From CAXTSE01 sp035554115 (lineage in GTDB: Bacteria > Actinomycetota > Actinomycetes > Actinomycetales > Microbacteriaceae): a stretch of 51,106 nucleotides of DNA. Under the pieces are notes generated by a model that saw only the letters and a list, made by a program, of their open reading frames with translations, had not been told where the DNA came from and did not search any database. The translations under genes were made by a program, and so were the position numbers. The DNA lies in the NCBI GenBank assembly GCA_035554115.1, contig DATMIW010000042.1, positions 1 through 51,106 on the forward strand, read 5' to 3'. Positions 8,276-16,728 of the stretch are shown here, piece after piece. How positions within the stretch are numbered: position 1 is the first letter of the stretch; the number at the start of each line of letters is the position of its first letter.

Positions 8276-9309
8276 TATTTGCGCACCTTTCGGATCCACT
8301 GGTCGATAGACACGGCCACGATGATGAGCACGCCAACGGCAAGGGTTTGGTACAGCACGTCGAGCCCGGCCAGGGACAGGCCACTGCGGAAGAAGCCGAC
8401 AATGAGTGCGCCCAGCAGGGTGCCCCAGACCGTGCCGCGCCCGCCGAACAGGCTGGTTCCGCCGATGACGACTGCCGTGATGGAGTCGAGGTTGAGATCC
8501 ACTCCTGCGTTCGGGCTGGCGGCGTTGGTGCGCCCAATCTGCACCCAGGCGCCGATGGCGAGGATTGCCCCGGCCGCGAGGTAGACGCTCATCAGCACCC
8601 GGTTGACGCTGATGCCTGCGAGCCGGGCGGCCTCTTTGTCGTCTCCGACGGCATACACATGTCGGCCCCAGGCCGTCTTGCCGAGGATGAAGGCGATAAC
8701 GATGTAGAGCGCGAGCATGACGAGTACGCCCACCGTGATCCGGACGCCGCCGACCGCGATCGGGTTGCCTGTTGCCGTGAGAATCGACGACATGTCGCCG
8801 CCACGGATCGTCTTCCCGTTGGAGTAGAGCAGCGTGAGGGCGACGAACACGTTCAAGGTGCCCAGTGTGACGATGAACGGGGGAAGCCGTAATCGGGTCA
8901 CGAGAAAGCCGTTGACGGCTCCGGATGCGAGGCCGACCAGGAGACCGAGGAAGAGGGCGACCGGCGCGGGAAGTCCGTTGTTCGACGCCGTCTGGGCGAC
9001 AACCATGGAGGCAAGGATCATCGCTGCGCCGACCGACAGGTCGATGCCGGCGGTGAGGATGATGAGCGTCTGGGCCAGCGCAAGAGTTCCCACAACGGCG
9101 ACCTGCTGAAGCACCAGCGAGAGGTTGCCGGGGTAAATGAACCGCGGGTTGATGATGCCGAACACCACGATTGCGATAACCAGCACAACGGCCGGGCTAA
9201 TCGCGGGGAACCTGTGCAGCACATTTCGGAGCCGACTGAGGGGCGTGCTGCGGTCGAGGAACTCCTCGGCCAGGTCGTTGGTGGGAACGTTGCCGGTGAA
9301 GGCGCTCAC
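8275..9309 (-). CDS. frcC: Sugar ABC transporter permease, FrcC-like
   Basis: A membrane subunit of about 344 residues of the CUT2 (ribose/fructose/xylose) permease family. About eight to ten hydrophobic segments are visible. The conserved BPD_transp_2 motifs GIDLSVGAAMILAS and GGTSLFGGRGTVWGT are present. The N terminus is cytosolic and hydrophilic (AEEFLDRSTPLSRLRNV). The start is GTG 9309, supported by CAGGAG seven bases upstream; a longer frame back to 9378 would run through the intergenic hairpin and is unlikely. It is preceded by the binding-protein gene, separated by 100 bases that contain a strong hairpin, and followed with a one-base overlap by the ATPase gene. Confidence 0.9.
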   Translation of the reverse strand: MSAFTGNVPTNDLAEEFLDRSTPLSRLRNVLHRFPAISPAVVLVIAIVVFGIINPRFIYPGNLSLVLQQVAVVGTLALAQTLIILTAGIDLSVGAAMILASMVVAQTASNNGLPAPVALFLGLLVGLASGAVNGFLVTRLRLPPFIVTLGTLNVFVALTLLYSNGKTIRGGDMSSILTATGNPIAVGGVRITVGVLVMLALYIVIAFILGKTAWGRHVYAVGDDKEAARLAGISVNRVLMSVYLAAGAILAIGAWVQIGRTNAASPNAGVDLNLDSITAVVIGGTSLFGGRGTVWGTLLGALIVGFFRSGLSLAGLDVLYQTLAVGVLIIVAVSIDQWIRKVRK

Positions 9310-9342
9310 GGTCTGACTCCTGTTACGTCGTTGTACGGGTCT

Positions 9343-9387
9343 CCCCGAAGGGTGGCACTGTGTCGAGCCGAATGCCACCCCTCGGGG
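9343..9387 (-). terminator. Strong intercistronic hairpin between frcB and frcC
   Basis: A 15-bp stem with one G-U pair (ccccgaagggtggca / tgccacccctcgggg on the + strand) with a 15-nt loop lies between the binding-protein stop and the permease start. There is no U-tract after it on the minus strand. In ABC importer operons such hairpins commonly protect or attenuate transcripts so that the binding protein is made in excess; a U-less terminator is the alternative. Confidence 0.75.
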
Positions 9388-9408
9388 ATTTTGTGTTCAG
9401 AGCCGGAA

Positions 9409-10506
9409 TCAGCCCCAGCAGATTTCTGAGGCGGCCGAGGTGTCGATCGAGTCGATTCCCTCTGCCGGAGTGTCGGTCACGAGCTCAACCCCGGTGTTGA
9501 AGAAGTCGAGACCGTCGCTCACCTTCGGCTTTGTGCCGTCTTTCGCGAGGTCGACAATCGCCTTCACGCCGAGTTGCGCCATCTTGACCGGATACTGCTG
9601 GCTCGTCGCGTCGATGACCCCGTCGGCGACGTTCTTCACACCTGCACAGCCGCCATCGATCGAGACCAACAGCACGTCATCGGCGGTCTTGCCTGCCGCG
9701 GTGAGCGCTTGTGACGCCCCATAGGCTGCGGGCTCGTTGATCGTGTAGACCACGTTGATGTCGGGGTTCTTCGACAGCAGGGTCTCCATCGCTGCGAGTC
9801 CGCCGTCTTCGGCGCCATTGCTCGCCTCGTTGCCGACGATTTCGTATTCGCCACCGGCTCCACCCGAATAGTTGCCCGTCGCGGCTTCGTCACCGTTGGT
9901 GTTCTTGTCGGCCAGATCGATCCCCAGGCCCTCGAGGAATCCCTGGTCGCGGTTGTAGTCGACCGAGACGATCTTGTCGTCGAACAGGTCGAGCAGGGCG
10001 ATTGTGGCCTTCTTGCCGCCCAGCTGTTCGGCCGTCCATTTTCCGACGAGCTGACCCGCGAGGCGATTGTCGGTTGCAAACGTGATGTCGACGGCATCTG
10101 CGGGGTCGGGGGGAGTGTCGAGTGCGATCACGTAGAGTCCGGCGTCGCGTGCCTTAGCGATGGCGTCGAGAACACCCGGACCGTTCGGGGTGATCAGGAT
10201 GCCCTGGTCCCCACGGGCTATCGCATCTTCAATCGCCTTGATCTGGGTGTCTTCGTCACCGTCCTCTTTTCCGGCCGCGAGGGTGAGGGCAACGCCGTCC
10301 TTCTTGGCGGCTTCTTTCGCGCCATCCTGCATGGCCACGAAGAAGGGATTGGAGTTGGTTTTCACGATGAGGGAGACACCGATTTTGTCGGCACCGCCCG
10401 AGCTGCCGGGTGCGGCACATCCGGCGAAGCCGATCGCCGCGACAGCAAGCACGAGGCCACCGACGACTATGCGTTGAGCGGGGGAGCGGAACATGGTGCG
10501 ATTCAT
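9409..10506 (-). CDS. frcB: Sugar ABC transporter substrate-binding lipoprotein, FrcB-like
   Basis: Periplasmic-binding-protein type 1 family lipoprotein of 365 residues that would capture the sugar outside the cell. The signal peptide ends in the lipobox GFAGC with the modified cysteine at residue 30. The mature part starts with a Gly/Ser-rich stretch, then the PBP1 fold: IGVSLIVKTNSNPFF, the first-lobe motif ARGDQGILITPNGPG, VIALDTPPDPADAV, and DINVVYTINEPAAYGASQAL. The start ATG is preceded by GAGGAGA at good spacing. It is the first gene of the leftward operon (binding protein, permease, ATPase, ABM protein) and diverges from a LacI-type regulator, its likely controller. Fructose is the best guess because of the FrcA-like ATPase and the linked PfkB kinase. 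Ribose or a related sugar remains possible. Confidence 0.88.
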   Translation of the reverse strand: MNRTMFRSPAQRIVVGGLVLAVAAIGFAGCAAPGSSGGADKIGVSLIVKTNSNPFFVAMQDGAKEAAKKDGVALTLAAGKEDGDEDTQIKAIEDAIARGDQGILITPNGPGVLDAIAKARDAGLYVIALDTPPDPADAVDITFATDNRLAGQLVGKWTAEQLGGKKATIALLDLFDDKIVSVDYNRDQGFLEGLGIDLADKNTNGDEAATGNYSGGAGGEYEIVGNEASNGAEDGGLAAMETLLSKNPDINVVYTINEPAAYGASQALTAAGKTADDVLLVSIDGGCAGVKNVADGVIDATSQQYPVKMAQLGVKAIVDLAKDGTKPKVSDGLDFFNTGVELVTDTPAEGIDSIDTSAASEICWG

Positions 10507-10556
10507 CTTTGAATCTCCTCTGAAGTGGGAAGTCCACCGCTGGTTGACAACGGTGT

Positions 10557-10583
10557 CATAGTTCGGTCTATCGGATAACTATG
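10557..10583. promoter_or_regulatory. Inverted repeat in frcB-lacI divergent promoter region
   Basis: The 115-130 bases between frcB and the LacI-type gene hold an inverted repeat CATAGTT - 13 nt - AACTATG, next to a further short repeat ACTAT-GGGT-ATAGT (10578-10591). A TATAGT hexamer at 10586-10591 could be a -10 element for the rightward gene. This is a plausible operator zone for the adjacent LacI-family protein, but it is not the compact palindrome with central CG typical of that family. Confidence 0.35.
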
Positions 10584-10630
10584 GGTATAGTCAAGGGATT
10601 CGCGGAATCTACCCAAAGAATGTGACAACG

Positions 10631-11680
10631 ATGTCTAAAGTTCCCGAGCTCCATCGACCGGCGCCTGCCCGAGCCACAATGCGGGACGTTGCCGCGCTCG
10701 CGGGCGTTGGCATCAAGACTGTCTCGCGGGTCATCAACAACGAACCGAACGTGAGTGCCGCGACAATCGCCAAAGTGCGAGCAGCAGCAGAACGCATCGA
10801 TTTTCATCCGAATATCAATGCCGGCAATCTGCGTCGAGCCGATCGCAAAACCCGCACCCTGGGGCTCGTTGTGGGCAGTGTCGCCAACCCATTTTCGGGC
10901 GCGATCCACCGCGGAGTCGAAGACCTGGCGGCCAAGCGTGGGGTCGCCGTTATCGCGTCGAGTCTTGACGATGACGCCACGCGCGAAGAACGCATAGTCA
11001 CCGAAATGCTGCGTCGCCGCGTCGATGCGCTCATTTTGACAACGGTGCGAAAGAACCAGAGTTCGCTCCTTGCCGAGCAGGCCCGCGGCACGGTTCTGGT
11101 CTTCGTCGACCGCGAACCGGCGGGTATCGACGCGGATGTCGTGGTGACCAACAATGCCGAGGCCGCCAGCGAGGCAACCGGCCACCTTATCGCCGCAGGA
11201 CACCGGCGCCTGGCCTTCCTCGGCGACCGTCGTGAACTGTGGACGGCGCACGAGAGACGTCGGGGTTTTCTGGAGCGTCTGGGCGCCGTTGGCATCCCCA
11301 CGGGGGAAATACCGATCATTGATGGTCTGCATTCTGAAGACGCCGCCTATGAGGCCACACTCACGCTGCTTGATGGTGGTGACCGTCCGACCGCGATTTT
11401 CGCCAGTCAGAACCTGGTGACAATTGGCGCGATCCGTGCCTTACGCGAACGAGGACTGCAGCGAGATATTGCGCTGGTGGGCTTCGACGACATTCCCCTG
11501 GGCGACATGCTCGAGCCAGGTGTCACCGTGATGGCACAGGATCCCTACGAAATGGGCCGACTTGCGGCTGAGCTCGCATTCGCTCGCCTCGATGGAGACA
11601 CGGCTGCGCCGGCCCGCCATATTGTCGCGAGCCGTCTGATCACGCGTGGGTCGGGCGAGATCCCGCCGGTGGGCCGATGA
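10631..11680 (+). CDS. LacI-family transcriptional regulator
   Basis: A LacI/GalR-type repressor of about 349 residues. The N-terminal helix-turn-helix and hinge read TMRDVAALAGVGIKTVSRVI and then NNEPNVSAATIAKVRAA. The rest is a periplasmic-binding-protein-like effector domain (GLVVGSVANPFSGAIHRGVE; VGFDDIPLGDMLEPGVT). It diverges from the frc-like transporter operon and overlaps the sugar kinase gene by four bases (ATGA). This makes it the probable local regulator of uptake and phosphorylation, with the sugar or its phosphate as effector. The start could instead be GTG 10622, which adds three residues. Neither start has a good ribosome-binding site, so the mRNA may have a weak or very short leader. 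Confidence 0.9.
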   Translation: MSKVPELHRPAPARATMRDVAALAGVGIKTVSRVINNEPNVSAATIAKVRAAAERIDFHPNINAGNLRRADRKTRTLGLVVGSVANPFSGAIHRGVEDLAAKRGVAVIASSLDDDATREERIVTEMLRRRVDALILTTVRKNQSSLLAEQARGTVLVFVDREPAGIDADVVVTNNAEAASEATGHLIAAGHRRLAFLGDRRELWTAHERRRGFLERLGAVGIPTGEIPIIDGLHSEDAAYEATLTLLDGGDRPTAIFASQNLVTIGAIRALRERGLQRDIALVGFDDIPLGDMLEPGVTVMAQDPYEMGRLAAELAFARLDGDTAAPARHIVASRLITRGSGEIPPVGR

Positions 11681-12603
11681 GCTCTCCAGGGCCGGTCCGA
11701 GCACTGGTGGTCGGGGAGTCGCTCGTCGATATCGTGCGCGATGACGGCGGCGAAGTAACCCATCCGGGCGGGAGCCCGCTGAACGTCGCCGTCGGGCTCG
11801 CGCGCCTCGGCATCCCGACCCTTCTGCACACCAGCTTCGGGGCTGACTCGCACGGATCGCTCATTGCACAGCGACTCGAAGACAGCGCTGTGGCCCTCAC
11901 GCCCGAATCCGTGAACACCGAGCCGACCTCGATCGCCGAGGCGACAATCGGCGTCGACGGCGCCGCGAGCTACAGATTCGCCGTCGAATGGGACCCTGCG
12001 GATATTGTGATCGACCCGCCCCCGTCGATCGTCCACACCGGATCCATCTCCGCGCTCCTTGAGCCGGGCGCGGCCGTGGTCGAGCGAATAGTCCGTGATC
12101 TGCGGGAGGTATCGACTGTCAGCTACGACCCCAATGTGCGACCGCAGCTCATGGGGTCGCCCGACTTTGCGCGTCGACGAGTTGAATCGCATGTCGCGAA
12201 CGCCGATGTGGTGAAGGCGAGTGACGAGGACCTGGCGTGGCTGTATCCCGATCGCTCTCCGGATGAGGTGCTGGCACGGTGGCTCGCCTCCGGTCCCGCC
12301 CTCGTGGTTGTCACGCGCGGCGAAGACGGGGCCGACGCAATCGCCGCATCGGGGCGTGTGCATGTCGACGCCCCCACGACGAACGTCGCCGACACGATCG
12401 GTGCCGGCGATTCGTTCACGGCGGGGCTCCTCGCGGTTCTCGCCGACCGTAACTTGCTCGGCGGCGATCGGCAGGGTGCCCTGCGCGCCATCGCCAGCTC
12501 GACCGTTGTCGAGGTGGTGACCTTCGCCGCCCGCTGCGCCGCATTCACTGTTTCTCGTGAGGGAGCGAACCCGCCGACTCGCGCCGAACTCGAGGGCATC
12601 TGA
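11677..12603 (+). CDS. PfkB-family sugar kinase (probable fructokinase)
   Basis: A 308-residue ribokinase/PfkB-family kinase that phosphorylates a sugar using ATP. The N-terminal signature GGSPLNVAVGLARLG and the C-terminal signature DTIGAGDSFTAGLL, with the catalytic Asp in GAGD, are both intact. The spacing and length fit fructokinases. Its position behind the LacI regulator and opposite an FrcBCA-type importer suggests it phosphorylates the imported sugar, giving fructose-6-phosphate if the sugar is fructose. The ATG overlaps the regulator stop (ATGA), so regulator and kinase form an operon. Ribokinase or another PfkB specificity cannot be ruled out from sequence alone. Confidence 0.88.
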   Translation: MSSPGPVRALVVGESLVDIVRDDGGEVTHPGGSPLNVAVGLARLGIPTLLHTSFGADSHGSLIAQRLEDSAVALTPESVNTEPTSIAEATIGVDGAASYRFAVEWDPADIVIDPPPSIVHTGSISALLEPGAAVVERIVRDLREVSTVSYDPNVRPQLMGSPDFARRRVESHVANADVVKASDEDLAWLYPDRSPDEVLARWLASGPALVVVTRGEDGADAIAASGRVHVDAPTTNVADTIGAGDSFTAGLLAVLADRNLLGGDRQGALRAIASSTVVEVVTFAARCAAFTVSREGANPPTRAELEGI

Positions 12604-12633
12604 TCCTTTCCCGCAGCGCATAAGGTGAGGGCC

Positions 12634-13476
12634 ATGAGCGCGCTGACAGGGGAGTTGTTCGGTCCGGTCCAGGCGGCAGAGTGGATCGCCGTCCCGAGAC
12701 CCGACGACGACAAGTATTCGCGGGGCGTGCTGGGTTTCGTCACCGGTTCGTCGCGCTACCCCGGAGCGGCAGTTCTCGGAGTTGAGGCCGCCCTGCACAC
12801 GGGAGTAGGCATGGTGCGCTATCTCGGGTCTGGCCGCCCGACGCGTTTGGTTTTGCAGCGCCGCCCCGAGGCCGTCACATCCGACGGGCGGGTGCAGGCC
12901 TGGGTGCTCGGATCGGGTCAGGATGCCGCCGATCGGGATGACAACGTACGGGCACTCCTCGATGCCGCTCTTGCGCAGCGGGTGCCGACGATTCTCGACG
13001 GCGGAGCCCTCGACCTGCATTCCCGGCTCGCCGCACCCGGTGTCGTCACCCCGCATGCGGGCGAACTTGCCGCGTTGCTCGGCGTCCCGCGTGATCAGAT
13101 CACGGCTGAGCCAGCACGCTGGGCGACGCAGGCGGCGGCGACCCTGCGCTGCACGGTGCTGTTGAAGGGGCACACGACACATGTGGCGAGCCCCAGTGGC
13201 GCCGCTCTGCGCGTGCGAAACGCGCCGAGCTGGTTGGCGACGGCGGGCGCGGGAGATGCGCTTGCCGGCATCCTGGGAGCCCTCGTCGCTACCCATCACG
13301 AGCGCGTGGCCGACGACCCGGATGCCCTGGTGCCGCTCGCCGCGACAGCAGCAGTTGTGCACGGGCTGGCCGCAGAGCGAGCCAGTGACGGAGGACCGTT
13401 CACCATCCTCGGCCTGTGCGCCATGCTGCCGAGTGTTGTGGCGCAGCTCGTTCGAGGCGGCGGGATCGGCGCATAG
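12634..13476 (+). CDS. nnrD: ADP-dependent NAD(P)H-hydrate dehydratase
   Basis: A repair enzyme that dehydrates the damaged cofactors NADHX and NADPHX. The protein (280 residues) has the carbohydrate-kinase-like YjeF C-terminal domain: GVLGFVTGSSRYPGAAVLG, VVTPHAGELAALLGVP, LLKGHTTHVA and the signature TAGAGDALAGILGAL. It lacks the N-terminal epimerase domain found in fused versions, so an epimerase (NnrE) must be encoded elsewhere. The start at ATG 12634 is chosen because AAGGTG lies six bases upstream; a GTG at 12625 sits within that site. It follows the sugar kinase by 30 bases in the same direction and may be cotranscribed with it, without an obvious functional link. Confidence 0.9.
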   Translation: MSALTGELFGPVQAAEWIAVPRPDDDKYSRGVLGFVTGSSRYPGAAVLGVEAALHTGVGMVRYLGSGRPTRLVLQRRPEAVTSDGRVQAWVLGSGQDAADRDDNVRALLDAALAQRVPTILDGGALDLHSRLAAPGVVTPHAGELAALLGVPRDQITAEPARWATQAAATLRCTVLLKGHTTHVASPSGAALRVRNAPSWLATAGAGDALAGILGALVATHHERVADDPDALVPLAATAAVVHGLAAERASDGGPFTILGLCAMLPSVVAQLVRGGGIGA

Positions 13477-13485
13477 GCTGGCAGG

Positions 13486-14811
13486 ATGACCGACGCGACT
13501 TCGGCCGCTGAGGGCGCCCCTGCTTTCCCGGCAGGGGAGGGGCGTGTGGATCGCCCGCCCCGACAGCTGTGGCGCATTCTCGGTCTCTGGGCGGCATTCG
13601 TCGCCGTTCATCTTGTCGTCGGTCTGCTGGCCCTGTACGGTCCCGGGCTTCCCCTGGGGGACGTGAACTTCGTCTACAGCTTCTGGGTGCAATACGGCTT
13701 CACCCACGGCATCTGGGTGGGAATCGACACCGTCTGGGTGTATCCCGTGATGGCGTTGCTCCCGATGTTGGCGGCGAATCTTTTCGGCCCCGATTTCTAT
13801 GCCAGCACCTGGCTCAGCCTGGTCATGCTTGTTAACGCGGGCGCTTTCGCCGTCATCGTGCGTTCGGGGCGGGATCCCGCTCGACGCCGGATCGGCTGGT
13901 GGTGGTTGGCCTTTCTGGCGCTCTTGGGCCCGATCGCGGTCGGGCGGATTGACTCGGTTACGGTACCCATCGCGATAGTCGGCGTGCTGATGCTGTTCTC
14001 GCGCCCACGACTGGCAGGCGTTCTGCTGACCATCGCCGCCTGGATCAAGGTGTGGCCTGCGGCGATCGTCGTCGCGGCGATTGTCGCTCTGCCTCGGCGC
14101 ACTGCTGTTTTTGCCGCAGCGGTGGCGAGCTCTGTGCTGGTCGCGAGTGTGGCTATTGCTTTCGGCGGCGGAGCGAATCTATTGAGCTTCGTCTCCCAGC
14201 AGGCAGGGCGAGGGCTGCAGGTCGAGGCACCGATCTCGGCGATCTGGATGTGGGGTGCCCGCAGTGGCACCGGCAGTGTCTACTACGACACCGACATTCT
14301 CACCTACCAGGTAACGGGGCCGGGGTCTGATGTGGCAGCGGCCGTGATGACCCCGCTTCTCGCCCTTGTTGCCGCGCTGATACTCCTGCTCGGACTACAT
14401 CTCATTCGGCGCGGTATCCCAGCCGAACATGTTCTGCCACCGCTCGTCTTAGCCCTCACGACCTCCCTCATCGTGTTCAACAAGGTCGGGTCTCCGCAGT
14501 TCGTCACGTGGTTGGCGGTGCCGCTCGTACTGGGTCTCGCGACGACGGCACCCCGCGTGCAGTCGTTTCGGATGCCTGCCGTGCTGATTTTGACGATCGC
14601 CGCTCTCACGCAGGCGATCTATCCCTATCTGTACTGGCAGGTCATAAGTCTCAACGCGATCATGCTGGTCGTGCTCACCGCTAGGAACCTGCTCTATGTG
14701 CTGTTGCTGGTGTGGGCCGTGCGCAGCCTTGTGCGCCTGGCGGCGCGTGATCGGGAATTCCAGGGGTCGGCGTCGGTTGTCACCTTCGTGACCACTAACG
14801 GAATCCGATGA
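13486..14811 (+). CDS. GT87-like polytopic membrane glycosyltransferase
   Basis: A 441-residue integral membrane protein with about ten to twelve hydrophobic segments after a short hydrophilic N terminus. The pattern resembles GT87 (DUF2029) polyprenyl-phosphate-dependent mannosyltransferases of actinobacteria, for instance the segments IGWWWLAFLALLGPIAVGRI, LLTIAAWIKVWPAAIVVAA and VFNKVGSPQFVTWLAVPLVL. The motif RIDSVTVPIAIVGVLMLF in the middle fits that family, where an acidic residue at the end of a loop is catalytic. A role in transferring a sugar from a lipid-linked donor to a cell-envelope glycoconjugate is inferred from the family, and the acceptor is unknown. It overlaps the following MFS gene by four bases (ATGA). 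Confidence 0.78.
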   Translation: MTDATSAAEGAPAFPAGEGRVDRPPRQLWRILGLWAAFVAVHLVVGLLALYGPGLPLGDVNFVYSFWVQYGFTHGIWVGIDTVWVYPVMALLPMLAANLFGPDFYASTWLSLVMLVNAGAFAVIVRSGRDPARRRIGWWWLAFLALLGPIAVGRIDSVTVPIAIVGVLMLFSRPRLAGVLLTIAAWIKVWPAAIVVAAIVALPRRTAVFAAAVASSVLVASVAIAFGGGANLLSFVSQQAGRGLQVEAPISAIWMWGARSGTGSVYYDTDILTYQVTGPGSDVAAAVMTPLLALVAALILLLGLHLIRRGIPAEHVLPPLVLALTTSLIVFNKVGSPQFVTWLAVPLVLGLATTAPRVQSFRMPAVLILTIAALTQAIYPYLYWQVISLNAIMLVVLTARNLLYVLLLVWAVRSLVRLAARDREFQGSASVVTFVTTNGIR

Positions 14812-16040
14812 CCCTGTCCCCGGGTCGCGTCCGTTTCGCGCTTTTTGCTCTCGCTCTCGGCGGGTTCGGTATCGGAGCAACCGAATTCGTCGCCATGGGC
14901 CTCCTCCCTCAGATCGCGAGCGACCTCCTGCCGCGGATGTGGGAGACGAAACCCGATCAGGCCCTCGCCCAGACAGGCGCCATGATTTCGGCGTATGCGG
15001 CGGGTGTCGTTGTGGGTGCTCCCACGATCGCAGCGCTGGCCGCGCGTTTTCAGCGGCGCCGACTGTTGCTTGCGCTCGCCGCGGCATTCACCGTCGGGAC
15101 CGTGGCGTCGGCTCTCGCGCCGAGCTTCGGACTGGTCATCGCCGCGCGATTCGTGGCTGGCCTGCCGCACGGCGCCTACTTCGGCATCGCAGCGCTTGTT
15201 GCGTCGAGCCTGATGGGACCGGGCAGGCGCGGGCGGGGAATCGCCTTCGTGCTTTCCGGCCTGACGATCGCGAGTGTCATCGGCGTTCCCCTGATCACCC
15301 TTCTCGGGCAGAGCGCCGGATGGCGAATCGCCTATCTGGTGGTTGCGGCTATTTTTGCGGCGACGCTCGTCGCGATCTGGTTCGCCGTCCCTATGCAACC
15401 CGGTGATCCGGCAGCCACCTTCCGCCGTGAGCTCCGGGCGTTCCGACGGATTCGGGTCTGGTTCGCGCTACTCACAGGAGCTGTCGGATTCGGCGGCTTC
15501 TTTGCCGTGTACTCCTACATCGCCCCGATGGTCACCGAGGTTGCGCGTCTGTCATCGACGACAGTTCCTCTCGCCCTAATGACAATCGGTATCGGAATGA
15601 CGATCGGCAATCTTGTCGGGGGCCGTCTCGCCGACCATGGCGCCGTACGCGCGATCTTTTTCTGCTTCGCGGCATTCGCGGTCGCGTTGGTGATCCTGGC
15701 GCTGACCGTGTCGCATCCGGTCGGGCTTTTTGCTGGACTACTGCTGGTCGGCGGCACCGGTTCGGCGATGTCGGCCCCCATTCAGACCCGCCTCATGGAT
15801 GTGGCCGGAGAGAGTCAGACTCTCGCTGCCGCCCTCAATCACTCGGCCCTCAACATCGGCAATTCGCTCGGTGCGTTCCTCGGCGGGGTCGTCATTGCGA
15901 GCGGGTACGGGTTCGTTGCGCCGATTTGGATTGGCGTGCTTCTCTGCGTTCCGGGAGCAATGTTCGCGGTGGGAGGCTACCTGGCGAGCCGCAACCATCC
16001 GCATACGGCGTCGATCAGGACGGCGCCTCCTACCGGTTAG
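14808..16040 (+). CDS. MFS transporter, DHA1 type
   Basis: A 12-helix major facilitator protein of 410 residues. The N-terminal motif GIGATEFVAMGLLPQIASDL and the following gating region are typical of the DHA1 branch that includes AraJ, PbuE and chloramphenicol- or sugar-efflux proteins. Motif GVPLITLLGQSAGWRIAYLV marks helix 5. It likely exports a small molecule with proton antiport, substrate unknown. Its start overlaps the membrane glycosyltransferase stop. Its stop overlaps the stop of the convergent response regulator gene by four bases. Confidence 0.9.
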   Translation: MTLSPGRVRFALFALALGGFGIGATEFVAMGLLPQIASDLLPRMWETKPDQALAQTGAMISAYAAGVVVGAPTIAALAARFQRRRLLLALAAAFTVGTVASALAPSFGLVIAARFVAGLPHGAYFGIAALVASSLMGPGRRGRGIAFVLSGLTIASVIGVPLITLLGQSAGWRIAYLVVAAIFAATLVAIWFAVPMQPGDPAATFRRELRAFRRIRVWFALLTGAVGFGGFFAVYSYIAPMVTEVARLSSTTVPLALMTIGIGMTIGNLVGGRLADHGAVRAIFFCFAAFAVALVILALTVSHPVGLFAGLLLVGGTGSAMSAPIQTRLMDVAGESQTLAAALNHSALNIGNSLGAFLGGVVIASGYGFVAPIWIGVLLCVPGAMFAVGGYLASRNHPHTASIRTAPPTG

Positions 16041-16699
16041 AAGGTGCGGTGCGGAGAATCCTGGATGAGGATGCCGTCTTGGATCGCGCGCTTTCGCAGC
16101 GCGACCTTCGTGCCGACATCGATTCCCGCGACGCGGTACTTCTCGCGAATGCGCTTGAGGTAGCTCTTGGCGGTCTCCTCAGAGATGCCCAGTTCGTAAG
16201 CCACCGACTTCACCGGTTCGCCACCGCCGTAGAGCGCCATCACGCGACGTTCCTGGGCGCTCAGCTTGGGGGCGCCACCGATGTCGCCAGCGTTCAACGC
16301 GAGGTCGAGTTCGGCCGACACGAAGCTTTCGCCCTGTGAGGCGGCTCGGATCGCCTCGACGATCATCGTCGCCTCTTCGCTCTTGACCAGGTATCCCAGT
16401 GCACCGGCGGCCAGGGCCTCGCGCACCACATTCGGCTCGGAGTAGGTGCTCATGAGCACGACCTTCACCCCGGTGGTCTTGAGTGTCGAGATCTTCAGCG
16501 ACACAGGAATGTTGTCTTTGAGGTCGAGGTCAAGCAGCACGACGTCGACCGGGAATTGCGGATGCGTGAGCAACTCTGGCCAGGTGGTGACGGCAGCGAC
16601 CATCGCAATATCGTCGGCTGCGTTGCGGATCCACTCGGTGAGAGCGCCAAGCAGCATCTTGTGGTCGTCGACGAGAGCGAGCCGAATGGGCTGAGCCAT
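16037..16699 (-). CDS. LuxR/NarL-type response regulator
   Basis: A 220-residue DNA-binding response regulator. The receiver domain has the acidic pair at D11-D12 (LVDDHK), the phospho-acceptor Asp57 in VVLLDLDLKD, the conserved Ser/Thr in VVLMSTYSEPN and the Lys in GYLVKSEE. A LuxR-type helix-turn-helix closes the protein (LSAQERRVMALYGGGEPVKS, ELGISEETAKSYLKRIREKY). The ATG at 16699 has AAGGAG eight bases upstream, so I reject longer starts at 16732 and 16759, which would also overlap the upstream gene. It is the last gene of a three-gene leftward operon behind a histidine kinase and a kinase-like membrane protein, and would act as the output of that system. Target genes are not evident. 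Confidence 0.92.
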   Translation of the reverse strand: MAQPIRLALVDDHKMLLGALTEWIRNAADDIAMVAAVTTWPELLTHPQFPVDVVLLDLDLKDNIPVSLKISTLKTTGVKVVLMSTYSEPNVVREALAAGALGYLVKSEEATMIVEAIRAASQGESFVSAELDLALNAGDIGGAPKLSAQERRVMALYGGGEPVKSVAYELGISEETAKSYLKRIREKYRVAGIDVGTKVALRKRAIQDGILIQDSPHRTF

Positions 16700-16728
16700 G
16701 GGTCGTTCTCCTTCCCGTTGGGTGATGG

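Noticed and set aside
11545..13707. Long open frame of about 720 codons on the minus strand
   Set aside because: It lies antisense to the PfkB kinase and nnrD genes, which have clear motifs. Its translation is Arg/Gly/His-rich low complexity with no recognisable domain, typical of a shadow frame in high-G+C DNA.
14425..14436. GAACATGTTC palindrome resembling an SOS box
   Set aside because: The spacing between half-sites is two bases rather than the four of actinobacterial LexA boxes, and it lies deep in a coding region.
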